The translations under genes and the position numbers were made by a program. Shown here one piece after another: positions 9,522-16,563 of a stretch of DNA of 64,000 nucleotides; the stretch's first letter is position 1, and each line of letters begins with the position of its first letter. The notes beneath the pieces were generated by a model that made no database searches, had not been told where the DNA came from, and worked only from the letters and a program-made list of their open reading frames with translations. Source of the stretch: JAGMES01 sp023128035 (GTDB taxonomy: Bacteria > Bacillota > Halanaerobiia > DY22613); the NCBI GenBank assembly GCA_030627905.1, contig DAOVRZ010000003.1, positions 1 to 64,000 of the forward strand. Reading direction: 5' to 3'.

Positions 9522-9606
9522 TTTTCTTTACTCCTTTTATTTTTTTACTACAAGCTAATTATAATTATTTTTGTTAATTTTGTCAATAATGAATTCTTAT
9601 ATATAG

Positions 9607-9641
9607 AAAAAACTCCCTTCGAGAAATCTAGGGAGTTTTTT
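9607..9641 (-). terminator. Terminator of the XRE regulator gene
   Basis: On the minus strand ACTCCCT and AGGGAGT pair around an 11-base loop and are followed by TTTTTT, ten bases past the stop codon of the regulator. Confidence 0.85.
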
Positions 9642-9650
9642 AGCTTAGAA

Positions 9651-10175
9651 TCATTTTAGATTATTTTTAATATATTGCAAAATATTTTCTATCTGATTAT
9701 CTTTTAAATCGAGGTCAGAAAAAAGACTTTTTATTAGGTTTAGTTTTACTTCTAAATAATTGATTCCTTGTTCCAGTTTTAATACCGTGCAAAGGGCTTT
9801 TGATTCTTCATGTGTAGGTGATGAGTTCCCCCCAACAATATCCATCAATCTTAGCTGTGCAATACCAGTCTTCTCTTCCAATTCCTCGTAATTCCAGCCT
9901 AATTCTTTTATACGTAAGTTCACTTGCTCAGCAAATTCCTGTCTTATCATTTCTACAGGTGGAAGAAAAAGAGCATATAAAGGTAGATTCATGAATTCTG
10001 CAAGACGAATGAGGAAGGGTAAAGAAGGATATGTCTCCATGTTAATAACTCTATATACATGGCTCTTATCTACTTCAAGAACTCTTCCGATTTTCTCAAA
10101 TGTAAGATTATTTTCATTCTTAAAATCAATAATCTTTTTAGCCAATACTTTAAATTCAAAACACGATTTAAGCAT
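9651..10175 (-). CDS. XRE-family regulator with two helix-turn-helix segments
   Basis: A 174-residue DNA-binding protein. The first helix-turn-helix (about residues 14-68, LTFEKIGRVLEVDKSHVYRV) is clear. A second, weaker one (about 85-120, WNYEELEEKTGIAQLRLMDI) follows. No ligand or phage-type peptidase domain is seen. The ATG at 10175 follows AGGAGGT. That ribosome site lies inside one arm of a 23-base inverted repeat (10184-10206), which suggests autoregulation. Its position between array 2 and the cas operon makes it a candidate cas regulator, but it has its own terminator and this is inference. Confidence 0.8.
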   Translation of the reverse strand: MLKSCFEFKVLAKKIIDFKNENNLTFEKIGRVLEVDKSHVYRVINMETYPSLPFLIRLAEFMNLPLYALFLPPVEMIRQEFAEQVNLRIKELGWNYEELEEKTGIAQLRLMDIVGGNSSPTHEESKALCTVLKLEQGINYLEVKLNLIKSLFSDLDLKDNQIENILQYIKNNLK

Positions 10176-10183
10176 TTTATTAC

Positions 10184-10291
10184 CTCCTCAATAGTTATAA
10201 CAACATTTTATACTAAAAATGAGAAATAGTCAATAGAAATGTTGATTGATTAACAACTTTATCTTGTGATGTTGTTAAAACTATTGAGGAG
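10184..10291. repeat. Inverted repeat with 23-base arms upstream of the XRE gene
   Basis: Arms at 10184-10206 and 10269-10291 match at 22 of 23 positions in inverted orientation; each contains ATGTTGTTA and GAGGAG. The left arm covers the ribosome-binding site of the XRE gene. Between them lies a further GTTGAT...AACAAC dyad. This is a likely operator for the neighbouring regulator, or the two ends of a lost divergent gene pair. Confidence 0.7.
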
Positions 10292-10414
10292 TGATCAGGT
10301 AACTAATTTTATAAGTGGTCACCTTTTGCCAGTTATACTTAAAATAGATCTCTTTTTTTGATTTTTAGTCAACGTAAACATACATGTAAAGAACAAAGTA
10401 TATTCTTCACAGGG

Positions 10415-10904
10415 CTTTCAGTCTCCTAGTTAGCGGAATCTAGATTGTAACTCTTTTCTTCCGATCAAAAGGAAGGTAGTAACGGTACCTTTCAGTCTCC
10501 TAGTTAGCGGAGTCTAGATTGTAACCACCGCATGGTCAGACGAGTTTGGGAAGAACAGTGTAAGCTTTCAGTCTCCTAGTTAGCGGAGTCTAGATTGTAA
10601 CTTATTGCAAAAGGAGCAAGTGGCAGATTTAATCTTGCCTTTCAGTCTCCTAGTTAGCGGAGTCTAGATTGTAACGTATTCTTTGAAGGTTGATATTGGA
10701 ACTGGTTCAACGACTTTCAGTCTCCTAGTTAGCGGAGTCTAGATTGTAACTAGGGAGGTTTAAAATTTGATTGAATACAGTGTGGAATTCCTTTCAGTCT
10801 CCTAGTTAGCGGAGTCTAGATTGTAACTTAATGTAGCAAACGCATTAACACATCAACTTGAACGAAGCTTTCAGTCTCCTAGTTAGCGGAGTCTAGATTG
10901 TAAC
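10415..10904 (-). CRISPR. CRISPR array 2 (7 repeats)
   Basis: Seven copies of a 37-base repeat begin at 10415, 10489, 10565, 10639, 10714, 10791 and 10868, with six spacers of 37-40 bases. The repeat differs from that of array 1 at a few inner positions (AGTTAGCGGAGTCTAGATT versus AGATAACGGAGTCTTGATT) but keeps both ends. The first copy, farthest from the leader, has one base changed, as is usual at the trailer end. The leader is on the right, so the array is read leftward like array 1 and the cas genes. No spacer matches elsewhere in the window by eye. Confidence 0.98.
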
Positions 10905-11260
10905 CGCAACAAACAGCACGATTAAACGGCGTCATTTCGCGGTTCATACAAATAACATATCAGAATTTTTGCTGGAATTTTCGCAAATCACTTTTCTGTA
11001 GAAAAACCGGGGGTATTTGCGAACTTGATTTGACATTATATATGCCAAACAAACTTCATTATTAGCAATTTTGTTAAGTTATAATCATATTTATCACGAT
11101 TATTGCATATAACTTTCAAATACTCCAAATTGCTTTGATTTTGTCCGAAATTAGCTCCTTAATTTTCCATGGTTTTTATTTCCAAATAGGGTATTTGCGA
11201 AAACAGCGTTTTTCCACCTTATTATATATTCTTCATCAACACAAAATTTCCTTCCTAAAT
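10905..11260 (-). promoter_or_regulatory. Leader of CRISPR array 2
   Basis: It is closely related to the leader of array 1. TTCGCAAAT lies at 10980-10988, ATTTGCGAA at 11015-11023 and a third copy at 11193-11201. The distances (75 bases to the array, then 35 and 178) equal those in leader 1 to the base. The similarity stops near 11260. No gene is seen here. Confidence 0.8.
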
Positions 11261-11300
11261 ACTCTTTATTAAAATTTTAAATATTTCCAAGATCATATTA

Positions 11301-11339
11301 CTATTAAGTCTTCTACTTAACTAAGTCTTAGATTACAAC
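11301..11339 (-). repeat. Degenerate solo CRISPR repeat
   Basis: This 39-base stretch aligns along its length with the array repeats (AAGTCTTCTA, then CTAAGTCTTAGATTACAAC at the right end), with many substitutions and two extra bases. It stands alone just outside the leader of array 2 and looks like a fossil repeat of an older array. Confidence 0.6.
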
Positions 11340-11403
11340 AATATTAGTTAAGCTCAACCCAAAATAAAAACCACTCAAATTGAGTGGTTTAAAGTCCCAA
11401 TAC

Positions 11404-11533
11404 AACTACGTTATTCTTTCTTAAGTTCAACAACTTCGGAAGAAGATTTGAACTCCCACTAAAGTTATGAAATTATTCTAGATCTTTATAGCCCCACCTA
11501 TAGAGGAGGGGGACTTTGCCTTCTGAAATGTCG
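11404..11533. mobile_element. MITE-like element, copy A
   Basis: This 130-base non-coding element matches the reverse complement of 23998-24122 over nearly its full length. Its ends are inverted: AACTTCGGAAG near the left, CCTTCTGAAATGTCG at the right. It is flanked by 16-base near-identical copies (11388-11403 and 11534-11549, 14 of 16 the same), read as target duplication. It splits the 3' end of a decayed gene copy from that gene's terminator. No open frame of use is present. Confidence 0.75.
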
Positions 11534-11661
11534 TTAAAAGTCCAAATACATAGATTGAGCCCTAGCTGTAGGAAGGGCATTAACATTTGCCTCCAAAGCG
11601 GCTATAGCTTCTTTTTTTCAAAACCCGTTAAAATTACAGCCATCCGTATCGAATTATTCAT
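11534..11661 (-). pseudogene. Decayed copy of the TM1266-like regulator gene
   Basis: It keeps the start (ATG at 11661, MNNSIRMAVILTG compared with MNNATLMAIKIDN of the intact gene at 14586-14837) and the end (IAALEANVNALPTARAQSM). The middle of about 40 codons is missing and the frame is shifted. Copy A of a MITE sits exactly at the stop codon. Beyond it, the hairpin CCACTCAAATTGAGTGG at 11371-11387 is the displaced terminator, matching the one after the intact gene. It was therefore a duplicate of that gene. Confidence 0.85.
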
Positions 11662-11726
11662 TCCATTCAAAGAAGTTTATGTAAGTATATAGAAGAAAAA
11701 TTCCTTTTTATATAGATGACAGCTAC

Positions 11727-11740
11727 CTTTCAGTCTCCTA
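11727..11740 (-). repeat. Fragment of a CRISPR repeat
   Basis: CTTTCAGTCTCCTA is identical to the first 14 bases of both array repeats. The following bases (TGAACTGAGAATATATTA) resemble the rest only loosely. It lies at the 3' end of the ABC permease gene and looks like a fossil. Confidence 0.5.
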
Positions 11741-11755
11741 TGAACTGAGAATATA

Positions 11756-12394
11756 TTACCTACAAGGACTTTTTTCAACTAGTCTTTTATTTGCAAATAA
11801 AAGACCCCATGCAATAAAAAAGTATAAAATTTTGCTAGTTTGCCACTCTGGAAGTCTTGAGCCAAATGCAAATATATTAAAAATAGAAGTTAAAAAAGAT
11901 AATTTCATATAAATAGTCCATACTATTATACTAATAGCCATCCCTATCCACGTATTATGAACTATATTTGTTGCTGTCATAGATAAAATACCAAAAAACA
12001 ATATAGTTGGAACAAAAGCAATCATTGATTGGATGAAGTGCGACATATTGCTAATATTTTCGTACGAAGTGCCTGGTTCTTGCCAAAGAAAACTCCAAAA
12101 AGAAATTGGAGCAAGTAGCAATATGAAAATACAAGCCAGCATAATTCTTATAGATATAATTCCTAGTTTACTTTTCTTAGTTAAGTATAGCGTTTCCGCA
12201 GTATTGTTGTGCAGCTCCAAAGTATACACATCTGTACACATAACTATTGCTGCCCATACTAAATTAGTATCCATAACTCTTCCAATTGCATCAAACATAG
12301 AAACACTTTTAACAAATGGTAACACTAAAATAAGTAACATTGTGCAAACTGTTTTGTAGGGTGAAAAAAAGATACGTAATTGATAACCAATCAT
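11756..12394 (-). CDS. ABC-2 type permease subunit
   Basis: A 212-residue membrane protein with about six hydrophobic segments and no catalytic motif. It is the last gene of a three-gene ABC exporter. A longer frame begins at 12412, but AGGAG stands before the ATG at 12394, and that ATG overlaps the stop of the previous gene (ATGA), so translation is coupled. Substrate unknown; ATPase plus two unequal permeases is the plan of many peptide-antibiotic, bacteriocin or Na+ exporters. Confidence 0.75.
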   Translation of the reverse strand: MIGYQLRIFFSPYKTVCTMLLILVLPFVKSVSMFDAIGRVMDTNLVWAAIVMCTDVYTLELHNNTAETLYLTKKSKLGIISIRIMLACIFILLLAPISFWSFLWQEPGTSYENISNMSHFIQSMIAFVPTILFFGILSMTATNIVHNTWIGMAISIIVWTIYMKLSFLTSIFNIFAFGSRLPEWQTSKILYFFIAWGLLFANKRLVEKSPCR

Positions 12395-13458
12395 TTTATT
12401 CTCCTTTCCCATGCTTTAATGCTTACCCAAACAAGAACAATAGTAAGGGAAATAAGGGTCATACGATTTACAAATATTGCTTCTAACCGAGCTACATCTA
12501 CATCCTCAAACAGAAGTTTTGGGTATCTAATATACATAAAAAAAGGATTTACCGGTAAAAAGACGCTACCGTCTGATAATTTGTGTGGCATACCGCTCCA
12601 TAGAAAATAGGCGATATAAATTGGAACTGCTGCTATTCCAGTACGAAAGCTCAAAGATAACGCTACCAATAAAAATGTACTAAACAACACAGTAGGCAAT
12701 ACCCACCATGCAGTATACTTCCATATATCAAAGAAGTTTATAGGTAGCAAAAAATTAGCCCCTTTAATCTGCAACCAAATGCTAAAAACACTACCTACTA
12801 ATACTAAAACAGATAAAATTGCCAACAAAGCTCCCAACGTTTTCCCTAATACGTATTTCCATGGTTTTATTGACTTTGTATGTAGTAAGTCCCACATATC
12901 TTTTTTGAAATCTGACCCAAATAAAAAAGGGAAAATCATCAAAACATAAAATACACATAATATCCCTAATAGATCTGCATACCTTTGAGCAAAATAAGCA
13001 GAAAAAGGTTCTTTTTCTAATGCATTAGCGATAAATAATTTTGTTTCTTCCAATGAAGCTCTTTTCGATTTAGCACGAATATAATTATTAGAAGCACCCG
13101 ATATCCTACACTCCTCTAGCAAATATATATCTATTTCATCAAAGGACATATTTTCTGTATATATTTTGTCGATAATATTTTTTATTGTCTCATCTTTCAT
13201 TCCACTTTTTATTAAGTTTTCTTTTAGACATTCAACCGCAAAATCATAACGTTCTTCTTTCCTTACAGGTATATGTGCATCTTCTTCATCACCAGTTTCC
13301 TTTACAATTTGTATCAAATCTTGTTCTGACTTAGGAGGTAAATAATTTATATACGGCTTGCACAAATATATAATAGTAAATAACAAAAAAACAGCACCTA
13401 TCAAAAATGCTATGTTTTTAAATGTTTGTTTTGCTTCAAACCACATTATTTCAATCAT
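12391..13458 (-). CDS. ABC-2 type permease subunit with large extracytoplasmic loop
   Basis: A 355-residue permease. One membrane segment near residues 15-33 is followed by a hydrophilic region of about 120 residues rich in Glu and Lys, then about five more membrane segments from residue 160 on. That layout is common in ABC-2 exporters of the NatB/bacitracin type. The ATG at 13458 overlaps the ATPase stop codon (TTATGA), and the gene ends in an ATGA overlap with the second permease. Confidence 0.8.
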   Translation of the reverse strand: MIEIMWFEAKQTFKNIAFLIGAVFLLFTIIYLCKPYINYLPPKSEQDLIQIVKETGDEEDAHIPVRKEERYDFAVECLKENLIKSGMKDETIKNIIDKIYTENMSFDEIDIYLLEECRISGASNNYIRAKSKRASLEETKLFIANALEKEPFSAYFAQRYADLLGILCVFYVLMIFPFLFGSDFKKDMWDLLHTKSIKPWKYVLGKTLGALLAILSVLVLVGSVFSIWLQIKGANFLLPINFFDIWKYTAWWVLPTVLFSTFLLVALSLSFRTGIAAVPIYIAYFLWSGMPHKLSDGSVFLPVNPFFMYIRYPKLLFEDVDVARLEAIFVNRMTLISLTIVLVWVSIKAWERRIK

Positions 13459-14333
13459 AAGTTGTTCCTCCCTGTAGAATAAATAAAAGCATCTTCCATA
13501 GTGGCATCAATCTCTTCACATGAAAAATGTGGTTTTTCCCAAGAAATAAACCGTGCTTGAATTCCTTTTGAAGTATAGATACTAGATATAACCTGATATT
13601 CATTCTTTAACTTAATTAAATCACTCTCATTTTGCACCAGACATGTAAAGACCTTACCTTTTGCTTGTTCTAATAGGTCATTAACAGTACCCATATAATT
13701 AACCTTACCTTTTTCCAGTATACAAATATTATCACAAGTGCAAGCTATATCTTCAACAATATGTGTTGAGAATATAATAGTACGATTTTGTGAAAAACTA
13801 CTCAGTAGATTACGTATTCGAATCCGTTCCTCAGGATCAAGTCCAGTAGTGGGTTCATCAACAATTAACACTTTTGGGTAATTAAGCATCGCTTGAATAA
13901 GACCAACTCTTCGTTTCATACCTCCTGAAAGTTTTCGTATTTTTTTATTCGCATGTAGTAAAAGATTCGTTTGTTCAAGTAGGATTTCTATACGTTCTTT
14001 TCGCAACTTTTTCGGCATTTGAGAGAGAATTCCCATATAATCCAGTGCTTCTCTTACAGTCAAATTTGGATATAGTCCCAAATCCTGTGGCAGATACCCT
14101 ATCATTCGCTTGATCTCATCATAATTCTTTTTACACAGACTAACACCATAAAGTGATATACTGCCACTAGTTGGTTCAAGTAAAGTAGCCAAAATACGCA
14201 TAAGAGTGGTCTTTCCTGCACCATTTTGTCCCAAAAGCCCAAATACCCCTTCACCTATATCAACACTCAAATGTTCAAGAGCACATACCTTCCTAGCATA
14301 TATCATTGAAATATCATTAATTTGAATTGCCAT
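13455..14333 (-). CDS. ABC exporter ATP-binding subunit
   Basis: A 292-residue ATPase that powers the two permeases downstream. All motifs are present: Walker A GLLGQNGAGKTTL (about residue 33), Q-loop YLPQDLG, signature LSGGMKRR, Walker B VLIVDEPTTGLD and H-loop STHIVED. The C-terminal 80 residues resemble the regulatory tail of exporters of the CcmA/NatA group. It is the first gene of the operon. A 13-base inverted repeat lies upstream at 14374-14507. Confidence 0.9.
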   Translation of the reverse strand: MAIQINDISMIYARKVCALEHLSVDIGEGVFGLLGQNGAGKTTLMRILATLLEPTSGSISLYGVSLCKKNYDEIKRMIGYLPQDLGLYPNLTVREALDYMGILSQMPKKLRKERIEILLEQTNLLLHANKKIRKLSGGMKRRVGLIQAMLNYPKVLIVDEPTTGLDPEERIRIRNLLSSFSQNRTIIFSTHIVEDIACTCDNICILEKGKVNYMGTVNDLLEQAKGKVFTCLVQNESDLIKLKNEYQVISSIYTSKGIQARFISWEKPHFSCEEIDATMEDAFIYSTGRNNL

Positions 14334-14373
14334 ATTACCACTCCCAATTATTTATTAGTTTTAAACGATCACA

Positions 14374-14507
14374 CTGGTGTGTAAATTGCAAATTACTTTA
14401 ATTTAGTATTTCTACATTTTTTTTGTTTTCCTGCCTTTTTATTTGTACATTCTTAAAATACTAATGATAGTCAGTTAATTTATTTAAGTTCAACATTTAC
14501 ACACCAG
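14374..14507. repeat. Perfect 13-base inverted repeat upstream of the ABC operon
   Basis: CTGGTGTGTAAAT at 14374-14386 is repeated in inverted form at 14495-14507. The 108 bases between are A/T-rich with no gene. It lies in the 250-base gap before the exporter operon. It may be an operator pair or the ends of a small element; no target duplication is visible. Confidence 0.5.
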
Positions 14508-14561
14508 CTATGGCTACTTTTCCAACTTTAAAAAGCGTATAATCCCTTAGAAACCCAAAAT

Positions 14562-14588
14562 AAAAAACCACTCAATCTGAGTGGTTTA
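14562..14588 (-). terminator. Terminator overlapping the end of the TM1266-like gene
   Basis: AAACCACTCA and TGAGTGGTTT pair on the minus strand, followed by a T run. The stop codon of the gene lies within the stem. The same hairpin is found by the decayed gene copy near 11371-11390. Confidence 0.85.
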
Positions 14589-14837
14589 AAAATCAAGATT
14601 CATCGACTGTGCCTTAACAGTAGGAAGAGCATTAATATCTGTCTCCAATGCCGCTATATCTCCACTATTTCCGTCTAGTTGTAACATTATTAATCCTTCG
14701 TTAGCACAGTTACCAACTTCATGTAAACCTAAGCGGGTTTTAATTATACAACCATGTTTAGTGATCAAATCTTGAAATTTTGGTGCATCTTCAGAGCGAT
14801 TGTCAATTTTTATGGCCATCAGTGTCGCATTATTCAT
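14586..14837 (-). CDS. TM1266-like small ACT-fold protein, putative hydrogenase regulator
   Basis: An 83-residue protein with the pattern of the TM1266 family: MAIKIDNR, then QDLITKHGCIIKTRLGLHEV, a predicted strand LIMLQLDG, then DIAALETDINALPTVKAQSM. That family has an ACT/NikR-like fold and is often found near iron-only hydrogenase genes. Here such an operon lies 38 kb away in the window. Identification is by pattern only. The ATG at 14837 has AGGAGGTG upstream; an earlier GTG at 14846 would lie on the ribosome site. A decayed duplicate is at 11534-11661. Confidence 0.65.
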   Translation of the reverse strand: MNNATLMAIKIDNRSEDAPKFQDLITKHGCIIKTRLGLHEVGNCANEGLIMLQLDGNSGDIAALETDINALPTVKAQSMNLDF

Positions 14838-14948
14838 TCCATTCACCTCCTTGCCTGATATATTTATTCCCTAATTACCGTAAAAATAAACCACTAAAAT
14901 TCAAAAACTGTGGCAATACTAATACAGACTAACTTAGGAGGTTATCAA

Positions 14949-15029
14949 ATGGACAAAATAAAAGTAGCACACTTAGTAAAATCTGAAGATGAAAGAAATC
15001 TGTGTAAAATAGCAAAAACTCTAAAATGA
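14949..15029 (+). CDS. Possible 26-residue small protein
   Basis: An open frame of 26 codons (begins MDKIKVAHLVKSEDE, ends KTLK) has a perfect ribosome site AGGAGG seven bases before its ATG. A strong hairpin begins one base after the stop. It is one of the few plus-strand host frames and fills the gap between two minus-strand genes. The peptide is rich in Lys and has one Cys; it resembles nothing I know. It may be a real small gene or the remnant of a longer one. Confidence 0.4.
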   Translation: MDKIKVAHLVKSEDERNLCKIAKTLK

Positions 15030-15050
15030 AAACAGCCCATTTGGGCTGTT
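15030..15050. terminator. Hairpin between the small frame and the J-domain gene
   Basis: AACAGCCCATTTGGGCTGTT is a 20-base perfect palindrome. On the minus strand it is followed by TTCATTTT after the J-domain gene's stop codon, which it overlaps. It could serve convergent genes. Confidence 0.7.
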
Positions 15051-15594
15051 ATGCACTCATTTTCCAATTTTTATAAGCTTGAAGCTCATGCGATAGTGAT
15101 CTTATTATTACAGCGAGAACTGCAATATCATCCCCAAAACCTATTATTGGAATAAAATCAAATATCAAATCAATTGGACTGATCAAATAGAGTAAACCAG
15201 TTGCGATTGTGCCTAGGGTAATAGGGCTAATTTTATATTTCCCCTGAATACCATCTTGAAATAATTGATATAACAGAACTACTTCTTCTTTAATATCTTT
15301 TAATGATGATTTTGCTTTTTCAAAGGTTTTCGAAAAATTCTGATCATTTATTTCATCAAACGACTTACCTTTTGTAAATTTAATCATAGTATCATATTGT
15401 TTTCTTTTTTCTGAGTCACTTAATATTTCAAAAGCCTCATTAATTAATATACTTTTTTCATTCGCTTCATGGAGATTAGACTTATTTTTGTCAGGATGCC
15501 AAATTCTGATTTTTTCACGGTATGCTTCCTTGATTTCTTCGAATGATGCGTCTTTATTTACTTCCAAAACCTCGTAATAATTTTCAAATTTCAT
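15049..15594 (-). CDS. J-domain protein with DUF1232 domain
   Basis: A 181-residue protein. Residues 5-70 form a J-domain with the HPD motif (RIWHPDKNK), which stimulates DnaK-type chaperones. Residues 125-165 are a DUF1232 segment (LISPIDLIFDFIPIIGFGDD), two short membrane-inserting helices. It probably brings DnaK to a membrane or a membrane client. No zinc fingers or C-terminal DnaJ domains are present, so it is not the main DnaJ. It has its own ribosome site (GAGGTG) and terminator. Confidence 0.85.
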   Translation of the reverse strand: MKFENYYEVLEVNKDASFEEIKEAYREKIRIWHPDKNKSNLHEANEKSILINEAFEILSDSEKRKQYDTMIKFTKGKSFDEINDQNFSKTFEKAKSSLKDIKEEVVLLYQLFQDGIQGKYKISPITLGTIATGLLYLISPIDLIFDFIPIIGFGDDIAVLAVIIRSLSHELQAYKNWKMSA

Positions 15595-15617
15595 AAGCTC
15601 ACCTCAATATAAATTTC

Positions 15618-16439
15618 TCAAAATCTAAGAACATCACCCGTATGCCCTATCTTCACCCATTCTCCAAGTGATTTTATCATCTTCTCAACTGCAATTTTAC
15701 CTGTACAGTGAAGAGGTATCAAAAGATCGAAATCTAAGCTTTTAAAATATGTAATCGTCCAGTCAATCTGTTTTTGATCAGCATCACAAAGATGCATTCC
15801 ACCGATGATAGCATGGATTCGTTGATCACTCACATTCTTGATATGTTCAATAATATTTACAACTCCACTATGACTACAGCCCAACACAATAACCAGTCCC
15901 TTCTCAGTTTCAATAAATAGAGCCTGGTCATCTTTCATTCTATCAGAAACCGCCTGTCCATTTTCAACATTAACAAACCTACTCGGCACTTTTTCATATG
16001 TATTTAGCCTGGGAATTTCTCCTGTCATCCACATTCCGGGTTCTATTTCTTGTAAACTATTTACTGAAACAAAGTTTACGATTTCATCATTTCTTAATTC
16101 CATCCCATTCTCAACTAATTTATCAGAACGCTGTGAATATTTTTTGACAAAAACTTGTGAATGAGCATACACTGGAATATTCGGATTTACTTTAAGAATA
16201 CTTTTAAGCCCACCTGTGTGATCATAATGACCATGGCTTAATAATACTCCTGACAATTTATTCAAATCAACTTCCATCTTCTCTGCATTATGGCATAAAA
16301 CATTCCCAGCCCCAGTATCGAAAAGAAATTCCTTATCTCTATATTTAATCAACAAAGACAACCCATGCTCAGCCTTAAAGCCATCTTTACAAACCGTATC
16401 CTCAACTAGGATATTTATTTCTACCTGTTCATTTTTCAT
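15618..16439 (-). CDS. MBL-fold metallohydrolase
   Basis: A 273-residue metallo-beta-lactamase-fold enzyme. The metal motif LSHGHYDHTGG (about residue 65) is followed by LGCSHSGVVNI (about 187), GGMHLCDAD (about 213) and a late His in LLIPLHCTG (about 240). This layout, with the opening EDTVCKDGFKAEHGLSLLI, matches the family often annotated as 7,8-dihydropterin-methyl-ribofuranosylaminobenzene-phosphate synthase-like. The true substrate is unknown. The ATG follows AAAGGAAG. It stands alone between the J-domain gene and nifJ. Confidence 0.85.
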   Translation of the reverse strand: MKNEQVEINILVEDTVCKDGFKAEHGLSLLIKYRDKEFLFDTGAGNVLCHNAEKMEVDLNKLSGVLLSHGHYDHTGGLKSILKVNPNIPVYAHSQVFVKKYSQRSDKLVENGMELRNDEIVNFVSVNSLQEIEPGMWMTGEIPRLNTYEKVPSRFVNVENGQAVSDRMKDDQALFIETEKGLVIVLGCSHSGVVNIIEHIKNVSDQRIHAIIGGMHLCDADQKQIDWTITYFKSLDFDLLIPLHCTGKIAVEKMIKSLGEWVKIGHTGDVLRF

Positions 16440-16518
16440 TAAACTCTTCCTTTCAGTTTAGTCAGTATTTACTTTTATAAGACAATATAATTATTTTTTT
16501 ACATATATATATATCTAT

Positions 16519-16549
16519 AAAAAGCGAGTGAGATTATTCTCACTCGCTT
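16519..16549 (-). terminator. Terminator of nifJ
   Basis: GCGAGTGAGAATAATCTCAC begins a hairpin whose arms GCGAGTGAG and CTCACTCGC pair perfectly; TTTTTAT follows on the minus strand, shortly after the nifJ stop codon. Confidence 0.9.
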
Positions 16550-16563
16550 ATATTTATATTAGC

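Noticed and set aside
10526..10867. Self-targeting spacers against the phage remnant
   Set aside because: I compared spacers of both arrays by eye with 35400-41700 and saw no convincing match; a computed search would be needed to rule it out.
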